Assembly (NCBI RefSeq): GCF_025562715.2 | Contig: NZ_JAPFCC010000001.1 | Coordinates: 5,852,001-5,916,000, forward strand | Origin: Endozoicomonas gorgoniicola | Lineage (GTDB): Bacteria; Pseudomonadota; Gammaproteobacteria; Pseudomonadales; Endozoicomonadaceae | DNA: 64,000 bases | Direction: 5' to 3' | Shown here: positions 24,750 to 33,312 of the stretch, in pieces | Position numbering within the stretch: position 1 is the stretch's first letter | How the letters are laid out: each line of letters begins with the position of its first letter | Notes under the pieces: generated by a model | Database searches by the model: none | What the model saw: the letters and a program-made list of their open reading frames with translations, nothing else | Told to the model about the DNA's origin: nothing | Position numbers and translations under genes: made by a program

Positions 24750-25751
24750 TTACTTTACGGCAGAAGGTTTGCCGCCGGATGGGTCGTCCGGATCCTCTTT
24801 TTTGTCTCTGCTGCTACCTTTTTCTGTAACTTCTGAGTTGCAGGATTGTGGTGTGGTGGTTTTATCCTTGGTTTCACTCTTTTTTTCAGTGGGCAAGAGT
24901 ATATATACACGCCCACAATCTGGACAAGGCACCGCTAGTAGCCCAAACTGCCCGATTATAAAAGACAGCTCATCTGGACTGTAAGCACCACCACCATCAC
25001 TATTATTGATGGGTGGGCCGGCCTCCTGAGTGGAGGTTGGAGGCTGGTCACCCGTTCCGCTTTCACTACCTGACTGAGTGTTTTCCCCTTCGTTCGCTGC
25101 CGTGGGGGCGGGGGCGTCTTTTTTTATTACTACCATTACCACTGCTGTGGAGGGTGTTGGTTGTTGTAGCCATGCTTCCTGCTCGCTGTACAGGTCGGAT
25201 TTTAGCTGTCCCTGATAGCGAACTATGTGTCCCCATTGTTCAGCTGTCGTTGTTGTCTTTTTTCCGCCTTCGCGTTGTAAGCCGTGAAAAAGTGGTTTGA
25301 GTTGCCGGGGTTGGCCGTTGACTTTATTTTTTTCTGTATCAAGAGTGCCTGTTCCAATCAGGGAAAAAGCGCGGGTTCTTACTTGTTTGCTGGCTGACAG
25401 GTTAATGTCGACCTGATATTTATTATTCCTGATCTGGCTAACGGATACCGAAATGCCACTTTCAAAGGTAACCAGCTCTACAGCATCGTCAAAAAACAGG
25501 GTTATTGTAGTCGCAGGTGATCCGGGCAGGCTGGTCACTGCAAAGGAGTGGTTTTGCTCTGTGTTGTAAATAACCGGGCCGTAGGTATTGGGGTCACCAG
25601 TGCTTGCAGGCAGAGGAATGTGCTGAAATCCACCTGAATGGCTTGAGTAATGTAGCAAAAGAAAATTATCCAGAGCGTTGGTTTTTGAATAAGCCTGGGT
25701 GCTTATAAGCCCGGCAATAACGAGCATCCATAAAAAATAACAACTTCGCAT
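24750..25751 (-). CDS. Secreted protein of unknown function
   Basis: The protein has about 333 residues. From the ATG at 25751 it starts MRSCYFLWMLVIAGLISTQAYSK, a clear signal peptide; the frame opens 54 bases earlier at 25805 but that adds a non-signal extension. The middle part is beta-rich. The C-terminal third is low-complexity (Ser, Pro, Thr, Gly, Asp), contains a CPDCG knuckle in a hydrophobic stretch, and ends in a charged Lys/Asp-rich tail. I recognise no domain. It sits between dnaJ and dapB, which are usually adjacent, and is more AT-rich than either, so it is likely an acquired accessory gene. Confidence 0.6.
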   Translation of the reverse strand: MRSCYFLWMLVIAGLISTQAYSKTNALDNFLLLHYSSHSGGFQHIPLPASTGDPNTYGPVIYNTEQNHSFAVTSLPGSPATTITLFFDDAVELVTFESGISVSVSQIRNNKYQVDINLSASKQVRTRAFSLIGTGTLDTEKNKVNGQPRQLKPLFHGLQREGGKKTTTTAEQWGHIVRYQGQLKSDLYSEQEAWLQQPTPSTAVVMVVIKKDAPAPTAANEGENTQSGSESGTGDQPPTSTQEAGPPINNSDGGGAYSPDELSFIIGQFGLLAVPCPDCGRVYILLPTEKKSETKDKTTTPQSCNSEVTEKGSSRDKKEDPDDPSGGKPSAVK

Positions 25752-25882
25752 ATTAGATAGTTCATGACGTGATTGGAGTTCATAAATATAGACATCATTG
25801 AGCAATTATCAGGTTTGCTGTTTTAAAGGCTGGCGTTAGACTGTTCGCAGACAACTGAATGCCGGAATTCATGGAGAAGCTC

Positions 25883-26692
25883 ATGTCAAAAACAAGAATT
25901 GCTGTCGTTGGTGCCGCAGGTCGAATGGGGCGAATGTTTGTCGAGGCGATTGCTGCTGATGAACGGGTAGAGCTGGGTGCTGCCATAGAGCGCCCCGGTA
26001 GCAGTCTGCTTGGTGTTGATGCGGGAGAACTGGCTGGAGTAGGAGCCTTAGGCGTAAAGTTGTCGCCGCAGCTGTCTGACGTTGTTGACCAGTTTGATAC
26101 TGTGATTGATTTTACCTCGCCTGCTTTTACCCTGAGCAATGTTGAACTGTGTCGTGAGCATGACAAGAGCATTGTGATTGGCACAACGGGTTTGAGTGAT
26201 GAGCAGAAAGCCCGGTTGCAGGAAGCGGCCAGAGATATCCCCATCGTCTTTGCTTCTAATATGAGTGTCGGTGTGAACCTTGTATTTAAACTGCTGGAAA
26301 CTGCCGCCCGTATCATGGATGAAGATGCGGATATTGAAATCATTGAAGCCCATCACCGCAACAAGGTGGACGCACCTTCCGGAACTGCCCTGACGATGGG
26401 TGAAATTGTGGCGGGTGCCGTGGGTCGGGATCTGAAACAGTGTGCCATTTATGGCCGTGAAGGTGTTACCGGTGTTCGGGAGCGTGAAACCATTGGTTTC
26501 TCAACCATCCGTGCCGGAGATGTGATTGGTGACCACACGGTGTTGTTTGCCTCAGAGGGTGAGCGGGTTGAAATCACCCATAAAGCCAGTAATCGTGTGA
26601 TCTACGCCCGTGGTGCATTAAGAGCCGTGCGTTGGTTGGCAGGTAAACCGGCAGGCCTTTACAATATGCAGGACGTTTTGGGGCTAAAATGA
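25883..26692 (+). CDS. dapB: 4-hydroxy-tetrahydrodipicolinate reductase
   Basis: DapB carries out the NAD(P)H-dependent step of lysine and diaminopimelate synthesis that follows DapA. The 269-residue protein has the Rossmann motif VVGAAGRMGR at the N-terminus and the catalytic block EAHHRNKVDAPSGTA with His-His and Lys near residue 155-160. The ATG at 25883 is preceded by GGAG at about 8 bases; an in-frame start at 25859 would add eight unsupported residues. It lies upstream of carA, the usual order. Confidence 0.97.
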   Translation: MSKTRIAVVGAAGRMGRMFVEAIAADERVELGAAIERPGSSLLGVDAGELAGVGALGVKLSPQLSDVVDQFDTVIDFTSPAFTLSNVELCREHDKSIVIGTTGLSDEQKARLQEAARDIPIVFASNMSVGVNLVFKLLETAARIMDEDADIEIIEAHHRNKVDAPSGTALTMGEIVAGAVGRDLKQCAIYGREGVTGVRERETIGFSTIRAGDVIGDHTVLFASEGERVEITHKASNRVIYARGALRAVRWLAGKPAGLYNMQDVLGLK

Positions 26693-27110
26693 TGTCTGCT
26701 TAACGAAAATGGCTCAATGAGAACTCGCTAAAAGCCCGATAAAAGTAAGTAGACAGTTCAGTTTTTTTGTGTTTAAATGCGAAAAATTTGAATTTGATTT
26801 GTTGCGTGTGTGGCGACAGTTCAGCATTAGCTTTCCGGCTGGTTTTGAATGGTACGGACATAAGCTGATAAGAAAGCGAGACGGTATCTTAACCTCTCGC
26901 TTTTTTTGGGCGTGTTCATAACTTCGCTGGTTGTAATTTGAGTAGGTGGTTGTTCTTATATTGCCTGTTTTTAGTGCCTGGATTGTTGTAGATGCCTGGA
27001 CGGTGCCACACGATTACTGCGCAATCCCATTTGTTATCCATCTGAGTTGTAACAGCGCTGATTGCTGTTACTGCAGTAGGATATAACAGGTCGAAGTTTG
27101 GGAGGACCCA
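26693..27110. other. dapB-carA intergenic region
   Basis: These 418 bases hold the dapB terminator (26873-26907) and, after it, the carA promoter region. The ribosome site GGAGG is at 27101-27105. I see no small gene or recognisable attenuator. Confidence 0.5.
26873..26907 (+). terminator. Rho-independent terminator after dapB
   Basis: AAAGCGAGA and TCTCGCTTT form the stem around a 13-base loop, followed by a run of seven T. Confidence 0.9.
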
Positions 27111-28253
27111 TTGACTAAGTCTGCCGTTCTGGCCCTCGAAGACGGAAGTCTTTTCTGGGGCATTGCCATCGGAGCTGATGGCGAAACCAGTGGTGAGGTT
27201 GTTTTCAATACAGCCATGACAGGCTATCAGGAGATTCTCACTGATCCTTCCTATTCCCGTCAAATCGTCACCCTGACTTATCCCCATATTGGTAATACCG
27301 GCATCACCCCTCTTGATAATGAATCTTCCAGTGTTCATGCTGCCGGACTGGTTATTCGTGACCTTCCTCTTATTGCCAGCAACTGGCGCCACCAGATCTC
27401 CCTTGATGACTACCTCCGCCGTGAAAATGTTGTCGCTATCGCTGAAATCGACACCCGTCGCCTGACCCGGATTCTGCGTGAGAAAGGTGCCCAGAATGGC
27501 TGCATCATGACCGGTGAAAACCGTGACAGTATTGATGTAGAAGCGGCTCTGGCGAAAGCCCGTGCTTTCCCGGGTCTGAAAGGTATGGATCTGGCGAAGG
27601 AAGTCACGACCGGGCAGCCTTATGAATGGACTGAAGGTGTCTGGGAGCTGGAAACTGACAGCCATCAGGCGGTTGCCAGACAGCCATTCCACGTAGTGGC
27701 TTATGATTTCGGTGTGAAGCAGAACATTCTGCGTATGCTGGCGCAGCGCGGTTGCCGTCTGACGGTGGTTCCGGCTAAAACACCAGCCAGCGAAGTACTG
27801 GCGATGAACCCTGACGGTGTTTTCCTGTCCAATGGTCCGGGCGATCCCGAGCCGTGCGCTTACGCGATTGAGGCGATTACAGAGATTCTGGAAACCCGTA
27901 TTCCGGTATTTGGTATCTGTCTGGGTCATCAGCTGTTGGCTCTGGCCAGTGGCGCACAGACTGAAAAAATGAAATTTGGTCATCACGGTGCTAACCATCC
28001 GGTTCAGGATCTGGACAAGGGCACAGTAATGATCACCAGCCAGAACCACGGTTTCGCAGTGTCTGAAGAAGGCATGCCGGAGAACGTTCGTGCGACGCAC
28101 AAGTCTCTGTTTGATGGCAGTCTGCAGGGTATTGAGCTGACAGACCGCCCGGCGTTCAGCTTCCAGGGACACCCTGAAGCCAGCCCCGGACCGCACGATG
28201 TAGCCTGCCTGTTTGACCGCTTTATTGATGAGCTGGCTAAGCATACGGCCTGA
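27111..28253 (+). CDS. carA: Carbamoyl-phosphate synthase small (glutaminase) subunit
   Basis: CarA hydrolyses glutamine and passes ammonia to CarB for carbamoyl phosphate, feeding arginine and pyrimidine synthesis. The 380-residue protein has the CPSase small-chain N-terminal domain (ALEDGSLFWG) and a class I glutaminase domain with FGICLGHQLLALA (nucleophile Cys) and the catalytic His-Glu in FQGHPEASPGP. The start is TTG at 27111, fixed by GGAGG five bases upstream and by the family N-terminus. Confidence 0.98.
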   Translation: MTKSAVLALEDGSLFWGIAIGADGETSGEVVFNTAMTGYQEILTDPSYSRQIVTLTYPHIGNTGITPLDNESSSVHAAGLVIRDLPLIASNWRHQISLDDYLRRENVVAIAEIDTRRLTRILREKGAQNGCIMTGENRDSIDVEAALAKARAFPGLKGMDLAKEVTTGQPYEWTEGVWELETDSHQAVARQPFHVVAYDFGVKQNILRMLAQRGCRLTVVPAKTPASEVLAMNPDGVFLSNGPGDPEPCAYAIEAITEILETRIPVFGICLGHQLLALASGAQTEKMKFGHHGANHPVQDLDKGTVMITSQNHGFAVSEEGMPENVRATHKSLFDGSLQGIELTDRPAFSFQGHPEASPGPHDVACLFDRFIDELAKHTA

Positions 28254-28274
28254 TTTATCGGATAACGAAGCTGC

Positions 28275-28345
28275 GGTTTTTCGTATCCCGTGGCCCGATT
28301 CCCGTTTGTTCATACGGGCTTCGGGCTACGGGCCACGGGCTACGA
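28275..28345. repeat. Iterated 7-base array forming a hairpin in the carA-carB spacer
   Basis: The sequence is a run of 7-base units of the type CCCGTGG / CCCGATT on the left and their complement CGGGCTA, CGGGCCA, CGGGCTA on the right. TCGTA-CCCGTGGCCCG pairs with CGGGCCACGGG-TACGA. It is of the same kind as the larger array at 51134-51235. Confidence 0.8.
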
Positions 28346-28441
28346 TGAGACAGCTTCCAGAAAGATTCCCAGCTTGTTTGTCTGTCTGAAGCTGCATAGA
28401 GAACAGACAGGCAAACGTGAAAACTAGTTACGAGAGCGACG

Positions 28442-31400
28442 ATGCCGAAACGTACTGATATTGAAAGCATCCTTATTCTGGGAGCCGGCCCCATCATCAT
28501 TGGTCAGGCTTGCGAATTTGACTATTCCGGCGCCCAGGCCTGTAAAGCGCTGAAAGAAGAAGGTTACCGTGTCATTCTGGTGAACTCTAACCCGGCGACC
28601 ATTATGACCGACCCGGTGATGGCTGATGCGACTTACATCGAGCCAATTCGCTGGGAAACCGTTGAGAAAATTATTGCCAAGGAGCGTCCGGACGCCGTTC
28701 TGCCGACCATGGGTGGCCAGACCGCTCTGAACTGTGCGCTGGATCTGTTCCACAAAGGTATTCTGGACAAGTATGACGTTCAGATGATCGGTGCCAGCCG
28801 TGACGCCATCGACAAGGCTGAAGACCGTGAGATGTTTGACAAGGCGATGAAGAACATCGGCCTGGAAACACCTCGTGCCGGTATTGCTCACACTATGGAT
28901 GAAGCCTGGGGCGTACAGGAAGAAGTGGGCTTTCCCTGTATCATCCGTCCGTCTTTCACCATGGGTGGCAGCGGGGGTGGTATCGCCTACAACCGTGACG
29001 AGTTTGAAGAAATCTGTAAGCGTGGCCTGGACCTGTCTCCGACCAACGAGCTGCTGATCGACGAATCCCTGATCGGCTGGAAAGAATACGAAATGGAAGT
29101 GGTGCGTGATCGCAATGATAACTGCATCATCGTCTGCTCCATTGAAAACTTCGACCCGATGGGTGTACACACAGGCGACTCCATTACCGTTGCGCCAGCC
29201 CAGACGCTGACTGATAAGGAATATCAGATCATGCGTAACGCCTCCATTGCGGTACTGCGTGAGATCGGTGTTGAGACCGGCGGTTCTAACGTACAGTTTG
29301 GTATCTGTCCGGATACTGGCCGTATGGTCGTGATCGAAATGAACCCGCGTGTATCCCGTTCTTCCGCCCTGGCTTCCAAGGCGACCGGTTTCCCGATTGC
29401 GAAAGTAGCAGCCAAGCTGGCGGTGGGTTACACACTGGATGAGCTGCAGAACGAAATCACAGGTGGTGTGGTGCCGGCTTCCTTCGAGCCTGCCATTGAC
29501 TACGTTGTGACCAAAATTCCTCGCTTCGCTTTCGAGAAATTCCCACAGGCTGACGACCGTCTGACGACTCAGATGAAGTCAGTGGGTGAGGTAATGGCTA
29601 TTGGTCGTACATTTCAGGAGTCCATGCAGAAAGCCCTGCGTGGTCTGGAAACTGGCGCTAACGGCTTTGATCCGATTATTGATGTGACCGCTGAAGGTGC
29701 GCTGGATCGCATTAAATCCGAGCTGGTGACGCCGAAGGCTGATCGTCCTTATTACGTGGCGGATGCGTTCCGTGCCGGTATGACCGTTGAAGCGGTGTTT
29801 GACCAGTGCATGATTGACCCGTGGTTCCTGGTTCAGATTGAAGACCTGGTGCGTGAAGAAGAGAAGCTGCAGGGTACTTCCCTGAAGGATATCTCTGCGG
29901 ATCAGATGTTCCGCCTGAAGCGCAAAGGTTTCAGTGATGCCCGCCTGGCAGAGCTGTTGAACATTGCTGAAGACGAAGTGCGCAGCCATCGTCGTGTGCT
30001 GGATATCAAGCCGGTATTCAAGCGTGTCGATACCTGTGCGGCAGAGTTTGCTTCCACGACAGCGTACATGTACTCCACGTACGAAGAAGAGTGTGAAGCC
30101 GATCCGTCTTCCCGCGACAAGATCATGGTGATCGGTGGTGGCCCTAACCGTATCGGTCAGGGCATCGAGTTTGACTACTGCTGTGTGCATGCCGCCATGG
30201 CAGCTCGTGAAGACGGTTATGAGACCATTATGGTCAACTGTAACCCGGAAACTGTTTCTACCGACTACGACACGTCTGACCGTCTGTACTTCGAGCCCAT
30301 CACTCTGGAAGACGTACTGGCGATTATTGATGTTGAAAAGCCAAAAGGTGTTATCGTTCAGTACGGTGGCCAGACGCCGCTGAAACTGGCGCGTGCGCTG
30401 GAGCGTGCAGGCGTGCCAATCATTGGTACCAGTCCTGAAGCGATCGACCGTGCGGAAGACCGTGAGCGTTTCCAGGAAATGATTCAGAAGCTGAAACTGG
30501 TTCAGCCTCAGAACGCTACCGTTCGCAGTGTTGAAGAAGCGGTCACGAAAGCTGAAGAGATCGGCTACCCGCTGGTCGTGCGCCCATCCTATGTTCTGGG
30601 TGGCCGTGCCATGGAGATCGTGGCCGGTGAAGACGAGCTGCGTCGCTATATGTCTTCTGCGGTAAAAGTATCCAACGACAGTCCGGTACTGCTGGACTTC
30701 TTCCTGAACCGTGCGGTGGAAGTAGACGTGGACGCGGTATGCGATGGCAAGCATGTGGTGATTGGTGCCATCATGCAGCACATTGAGCAGGCGGGTATTC
30801 ACTCTGGTGATTCCGGTTGTTCCCTGCCACCCTACTCCCTGAGTCCACGTGTCCAGAACAGGATTCGTGAGCAGGTTCGGGATATGGCGATCGAACTGGG
30901 CGTTATCGGTCTGATGAACGTACAGCTGGCGATCCAGGATGACGAGATTTATGTGATCGAAGTCAACCCTCGTGCCTCCCGCACGGTGCCGTTTGTGTCC
31001 AAGTGTATTGGTCACTCACTGGCGAAAGTGGCAGCACGCGTTATGATGGGTAAGACTTTGGAAGAGCTGAACTTCACCAGGGAGATTATCCCTCCGTATT
31101 TCTGTGTGAAAGAGGCGATTTTCCCATTCAACAAATTCCCTCGTGTTGACCCGATTCTCGGCCCTGAGATGAAGTCCACTGGTGAAGTAATGGGTGTTGG
31201 TCAGTCCTTCCCGGAAGCTTATTATAAGGCTCAGCTGGCTGAGAATATGTCTCTGCCAAAAGGTGGCAAGGTGATCATCAGTGTCCGTGACCTGGATAAA
31301 CCAGCGGTTCCGGCACTGGCGCGCCTGCTGATGGATACCGGCTTTGAGTTGGTCGCTACCAGTGGTACTGCCCGTGTGATTGAGGAAGCCGGTTTGCCGG

Positions 31401-31663
31401 TCACCTACACCCGCAAGGTCATGGAAGGTCGTCCAAACCTGGTGGACAGTATCGTGAATGGTGATATAGCCTTTGTAGTGAATACTACAGAGGGTCGTCA
31501 GGCGATAGCGGATTCGTATAAAATCCGTCGTTCTTCTCTGACCAACAAGGTTCTGTACACCACCACTATGGCGGGCGCAGAAGCTATTGCCCGGGCCATT
31601 GCTTTTGGTTCGGAAAAAACAGTCAGACGACTTCAGGATCTGCACGAAGGTAAGACTGGATGA
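28442..31663 (+). CDS. carB: Carbamoyl-phosphate synthase large subunit
   Basis: CarB makes carbamoyl phosphate from bicarbonate, ammonia and two ATP. The 1073-residue protein holds two ATP-grasp halves (carboxyphosphate domain about 1-400, carbamate domain about 550-930). Their duplicated motifs are LGAGPIIIGQACEFDYSG and IGGGPNRIGQGIEFDYC. A linking oligomerisation domain lies between them, and the C-terminal allosteric MGS-like domain (about 935-1073) includes FELVATSGTARVIEEAG. It overlaps greA by 4 bases. Confidence 0.99.
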   Translation: MPKRTDIESILILGAGPIIIGQACEFDYSGAQACKALKEEGYRVILVNSNPATIMTDPVMADATYIEPIRWETVEKIIAKERPDAVLPTMGGQTALNCALDLFHKGILDKYDVQMIGASRDAIDKAEDREMFDKAMKNIGLETPRAGIAHTMDEAWGVQEEVGFPCIIRPSFTMGGSGGGIAYNRDEFEEICKRGLDLSPTNELLIDESLIGWKEYEMEVVRDRNDNCIIVCSIENFDPMGVHTGDSITVAPAQTLTDKEYQIMRNASIAVLREIGVETGGSNVQFGICPDTGRMVVIEMNPRVSRSSALASKATGFPIAKVAAKLAVGYTLDELQNEITGGVVPASFEPAIDYVVTKIPRFAFEKFPQADDRLTTQMKSVGEVMAIGRTFQESMQKALRGLETGANGFDPIIDVTAEGALDRIKSELVTPKADRPYYVADAFRAGMTVEAVFDQCMIDPWFLVQIEDLVREEEKLQGTSLKDISADQMFRLKRKGFSDARLAELLNIAEDEVRSHRRVLDIKPVFKRVDTCAAEFASTTAYMYSTYEEECEADPSSRDKIMVIGGGPNRIGQGIEFDYCCVHAAMAAREDGYETIMVNCNPETVSTDYDTSDRLYFEPITLEDVLAIIDVEKPKGVIVQYGGQTPLKLARALERAGVPIIGTSPEAIDRAEDRERFQEMIQKLKLVQPQNATVRSVEEAVTKAEEIGYPLVVRPSYVLGGRAMEIVAGEDELRRYMSSAVKVSNDSPVLLDFFLNRAVEVDVDAVCDGKHVVIGAIMQHIEQAGIHSGDSGCSLPPYSLSPRVQNRIREQVRDMAIELGVIGLMNVQLAIQDDEIYVIEVNPRASRTVPFVSKCIGHSLAKVAARVMMGKTLEELNFTREIIPPYFCVKEAIFPFNKFPRVDPILGPEMKSTGEVMGVGQSFPEAYYKAQLAENMSLPKGGKVIISVRDLDKPAVPALARLLMDTGFELVATSGTARVIEEAGLPVTYTRKVMEGRPNLVDSIVNGDIAFVVNTTEGRQAIADSYKIRRSSLTNKVLYTTTMAGAEAIARAIAFGSEKTVRRLQDLHEGKTG

Positions 31664-32136
31664 ATCGATACCCAATGACGGTAGAGGGCGAAAAAGCCCT
31701 CCGCGAAGAACTGGCACAACTGAAAGGTGTTGAGCGGCCTCGTGTTTCTCAGGCCATTGCGGAAGCAAGAGAGCTGGGTGACCTGAAAGAGAACGCTGAG
31801 TACCACGCTGCCCGGGAGCAGCAGGGGCTGATGGAAGCTCGCATCAATGATATTGAAGCCAAGCTGTCGAATGCGGTGGTCATTGATGTCAGCACGTTGA
31901 CGCAGAATGGCAAGGTTGTATTTGGTGTCACGGTTGCTCTGGTGAATCTTGATGACGACAGTGAAGTGGAATACAAAATTGTTGGTGATGATGAAGCGGA
32001 TATCAAAGCCAGCCGTATCTCCATCAACTCGCCCATCGCCCGCGCCCTGGTGGGTAAGGAAGAAGGCGATGTTGTAGTGGTGAGTACACCGTCAGGCTCT
32101 ATCGAGTATGAGATTGATGAGGTGAAGTACATCTGA
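31660..32136 (+). CDS. greA: Transcription elongation factor GreA
   Basis: GreA rescues backtracked RNA polymerase by stimulating transcript cleavage. The 158-residue protein has the N-terminal coiled coil with the acidic tip (LGDLKENAEYHAA; Asp and Glu act at the catalytic centre) and the C-terminal FKBP-like domain (INSPIARALVGKEEGD). ATGA overlap with carB suggests translational coupling. Confidence 0.98.
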   Translation: MNRYPMTVEGEKALREELAQLKGVERPRVSQAIAEARELGDLKENAEYHAAREQQGLMEARINDIEAKLSNAVVIDVSTLTQNGKVVFGVTVALVNLDDDSEVEYKIVGDDEADIKASRISINSPIARALVGKEEGDVVVVSTPSGSIEYEIDEVKYI

Positions 32137-32160
32137 TGATGTACTGACTGGTTGATCTTG

Positions 32161-32199
32161 AAAAAAGCCGCGCCCTGAAAAGAGGCGCGGCTTTTTTTG
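32161..32199 (+). terminator. Rho-independent terminator after greA
   Basis: AAAAAAGCCGCGCC and its partner GGCGCGGCTTTTTTT form a long stem ending in a T-run, closing the carAB-greA unit. Confidence 0.95.
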
Positions 32200-32292
32200 T
32201 GCCTGCTGCCTGGCTAAGTCAATCCGCCGGACGATTGCTGATAAGCCGACTAACCTGTTCTGACTGGTATCTGTAAAAACAAGGTAATCGCT

Positions 32293-33114
32293 GTGAATCC
32301 TGAATCCAGGCAGTCAGTCATTCAGCCAGCACCTTTCTCTGAGGCGCGTTACGCTGAAGCATTCAATTTTCTTGTGAAGGTGTCCCGTGAATACGAGCCA
32401 ATGAAAAGGGCATTGGTTCGTGTTATTAACAAGCATTGCCCCGGCCCATACTCTCTTCTTGATATAGGGGCTGGTCGCGGCATTTTTTTTCATGACGTAT
32501 TATCTGAGCTTTACAGGCAGCCTTGCCGTTATGGAGCTTATGAGCCCAATGCGAACCATTTTCAAGAGCTTCAGACAAGAGCCGAAGCGTTGGGAGAGCA
32601 ACAGGAATTACGACAACAGTCTTTTACTCCGGAGTCAGAACTGAAGCCTGTGTGGGATGTGGTGCTTATGTCGCATTGCCTTTATTGGATGCAGCCTATG
32701 GGGAAGTATGTTCGGGCAGCAATGGCAGGACTGAAACCGGATGGTGTACTGGTGATTTTTCTTCAGCCGGCTGCGGGTTTTTATCTGATTCAGAATGATT
32801 TTAGTGAACTGATGTCCATCCGGGAGGATGGTTTAAATACCCATTCGAGTACTTTGGAACTTATGCCTGAACTCAGTGAACTGAATATCGAAGCTGTTGA
32901 AGAGTTGCTGCCGGGTTATCTGGATTTTTCTGGTATATGGAATGACGATGAAGCCTTGCTTGAGATGGGGTGTTTTATTTTAGGGGGAGAGCTTCGGGGC
33001 TTGCCTGAAAGCATTCAGAAAAGCATGTTGCATCACATACGGGCAAACACTCTGCAGTTAGATCAATTCAAACTCTTTAACCAGCCAACGAGCATGGTGC
33101 TTGTGTATAAGTAA
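32293..33114 (+). CDS. Class I SAM-dependent methyltransferase
   Basis: The 273-residue protein shows the Rossmann methyltransferase motifs: motif I LLDIGAGRGIFF at about residue 54, an acidic motif II at YEPNANHF, and a motif IV region VWDVVLMSHCLYWM. The general shape resembles small-molecule N-methyltransferases of the histamine/carnosine type, but the substrate is not determinable. The start is GTG at 32293. It lies between greA and yhbY, normally close neighbours, with two further accessory genes after it. Confidence 0.75.
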   Translation: MNPESRQSVIQPAPFSEARYAEAFNFLVKVSREYEPMKRALVRVINKHCPGPYSLLDIGAGRGIFFHDVLSELYRQPCRYGAYEPNANHFQELQTRAEALGEQQELRQQSFTPESELKPVWDVVLMSHCLYWMQPMGKYVRAAMAGLKPDGVLVIFLQPAAGFYLIQNDFSELMSIREDGLNTHSSTLELMPELSELNIEAVEELLPGYLDFSGIWNDDEALLEMGCFILGGELRGLPESIQKSMLHHIRANTLQLDQFKLFNQPTSMVLVYK

Positions 33115-33312
33115 ATACAGTGTGCGAAGCTTTTACTTCGCACGATACGGACACCCTGCAGCAGATGCCCATAGAATAGTAGTGCCTGGCGGAGACAGTT
33201 TGGAGGATACACAAGTTACCTTTTGTGAATCTTTAATCATTATTTTTTATTTCTGGAATTTTTGGGCTTTAAACCTATTCTTGTCCCGGAATAAATATTC
33301 GACAGGTTTTTT

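Noticed and set aside
28275..28345. CRISPR or tRNA-like structure in the carA-carB spacer
   Set aside because: The units are 7 bases long and tile without spacers; no tRNA arms can be formed.
26916..31015. Long minus-strand open frames opposite carA and carB
   Set aside because: No ribosome sites or recognisable protein features; they follow the codon periodicity of the car genes.
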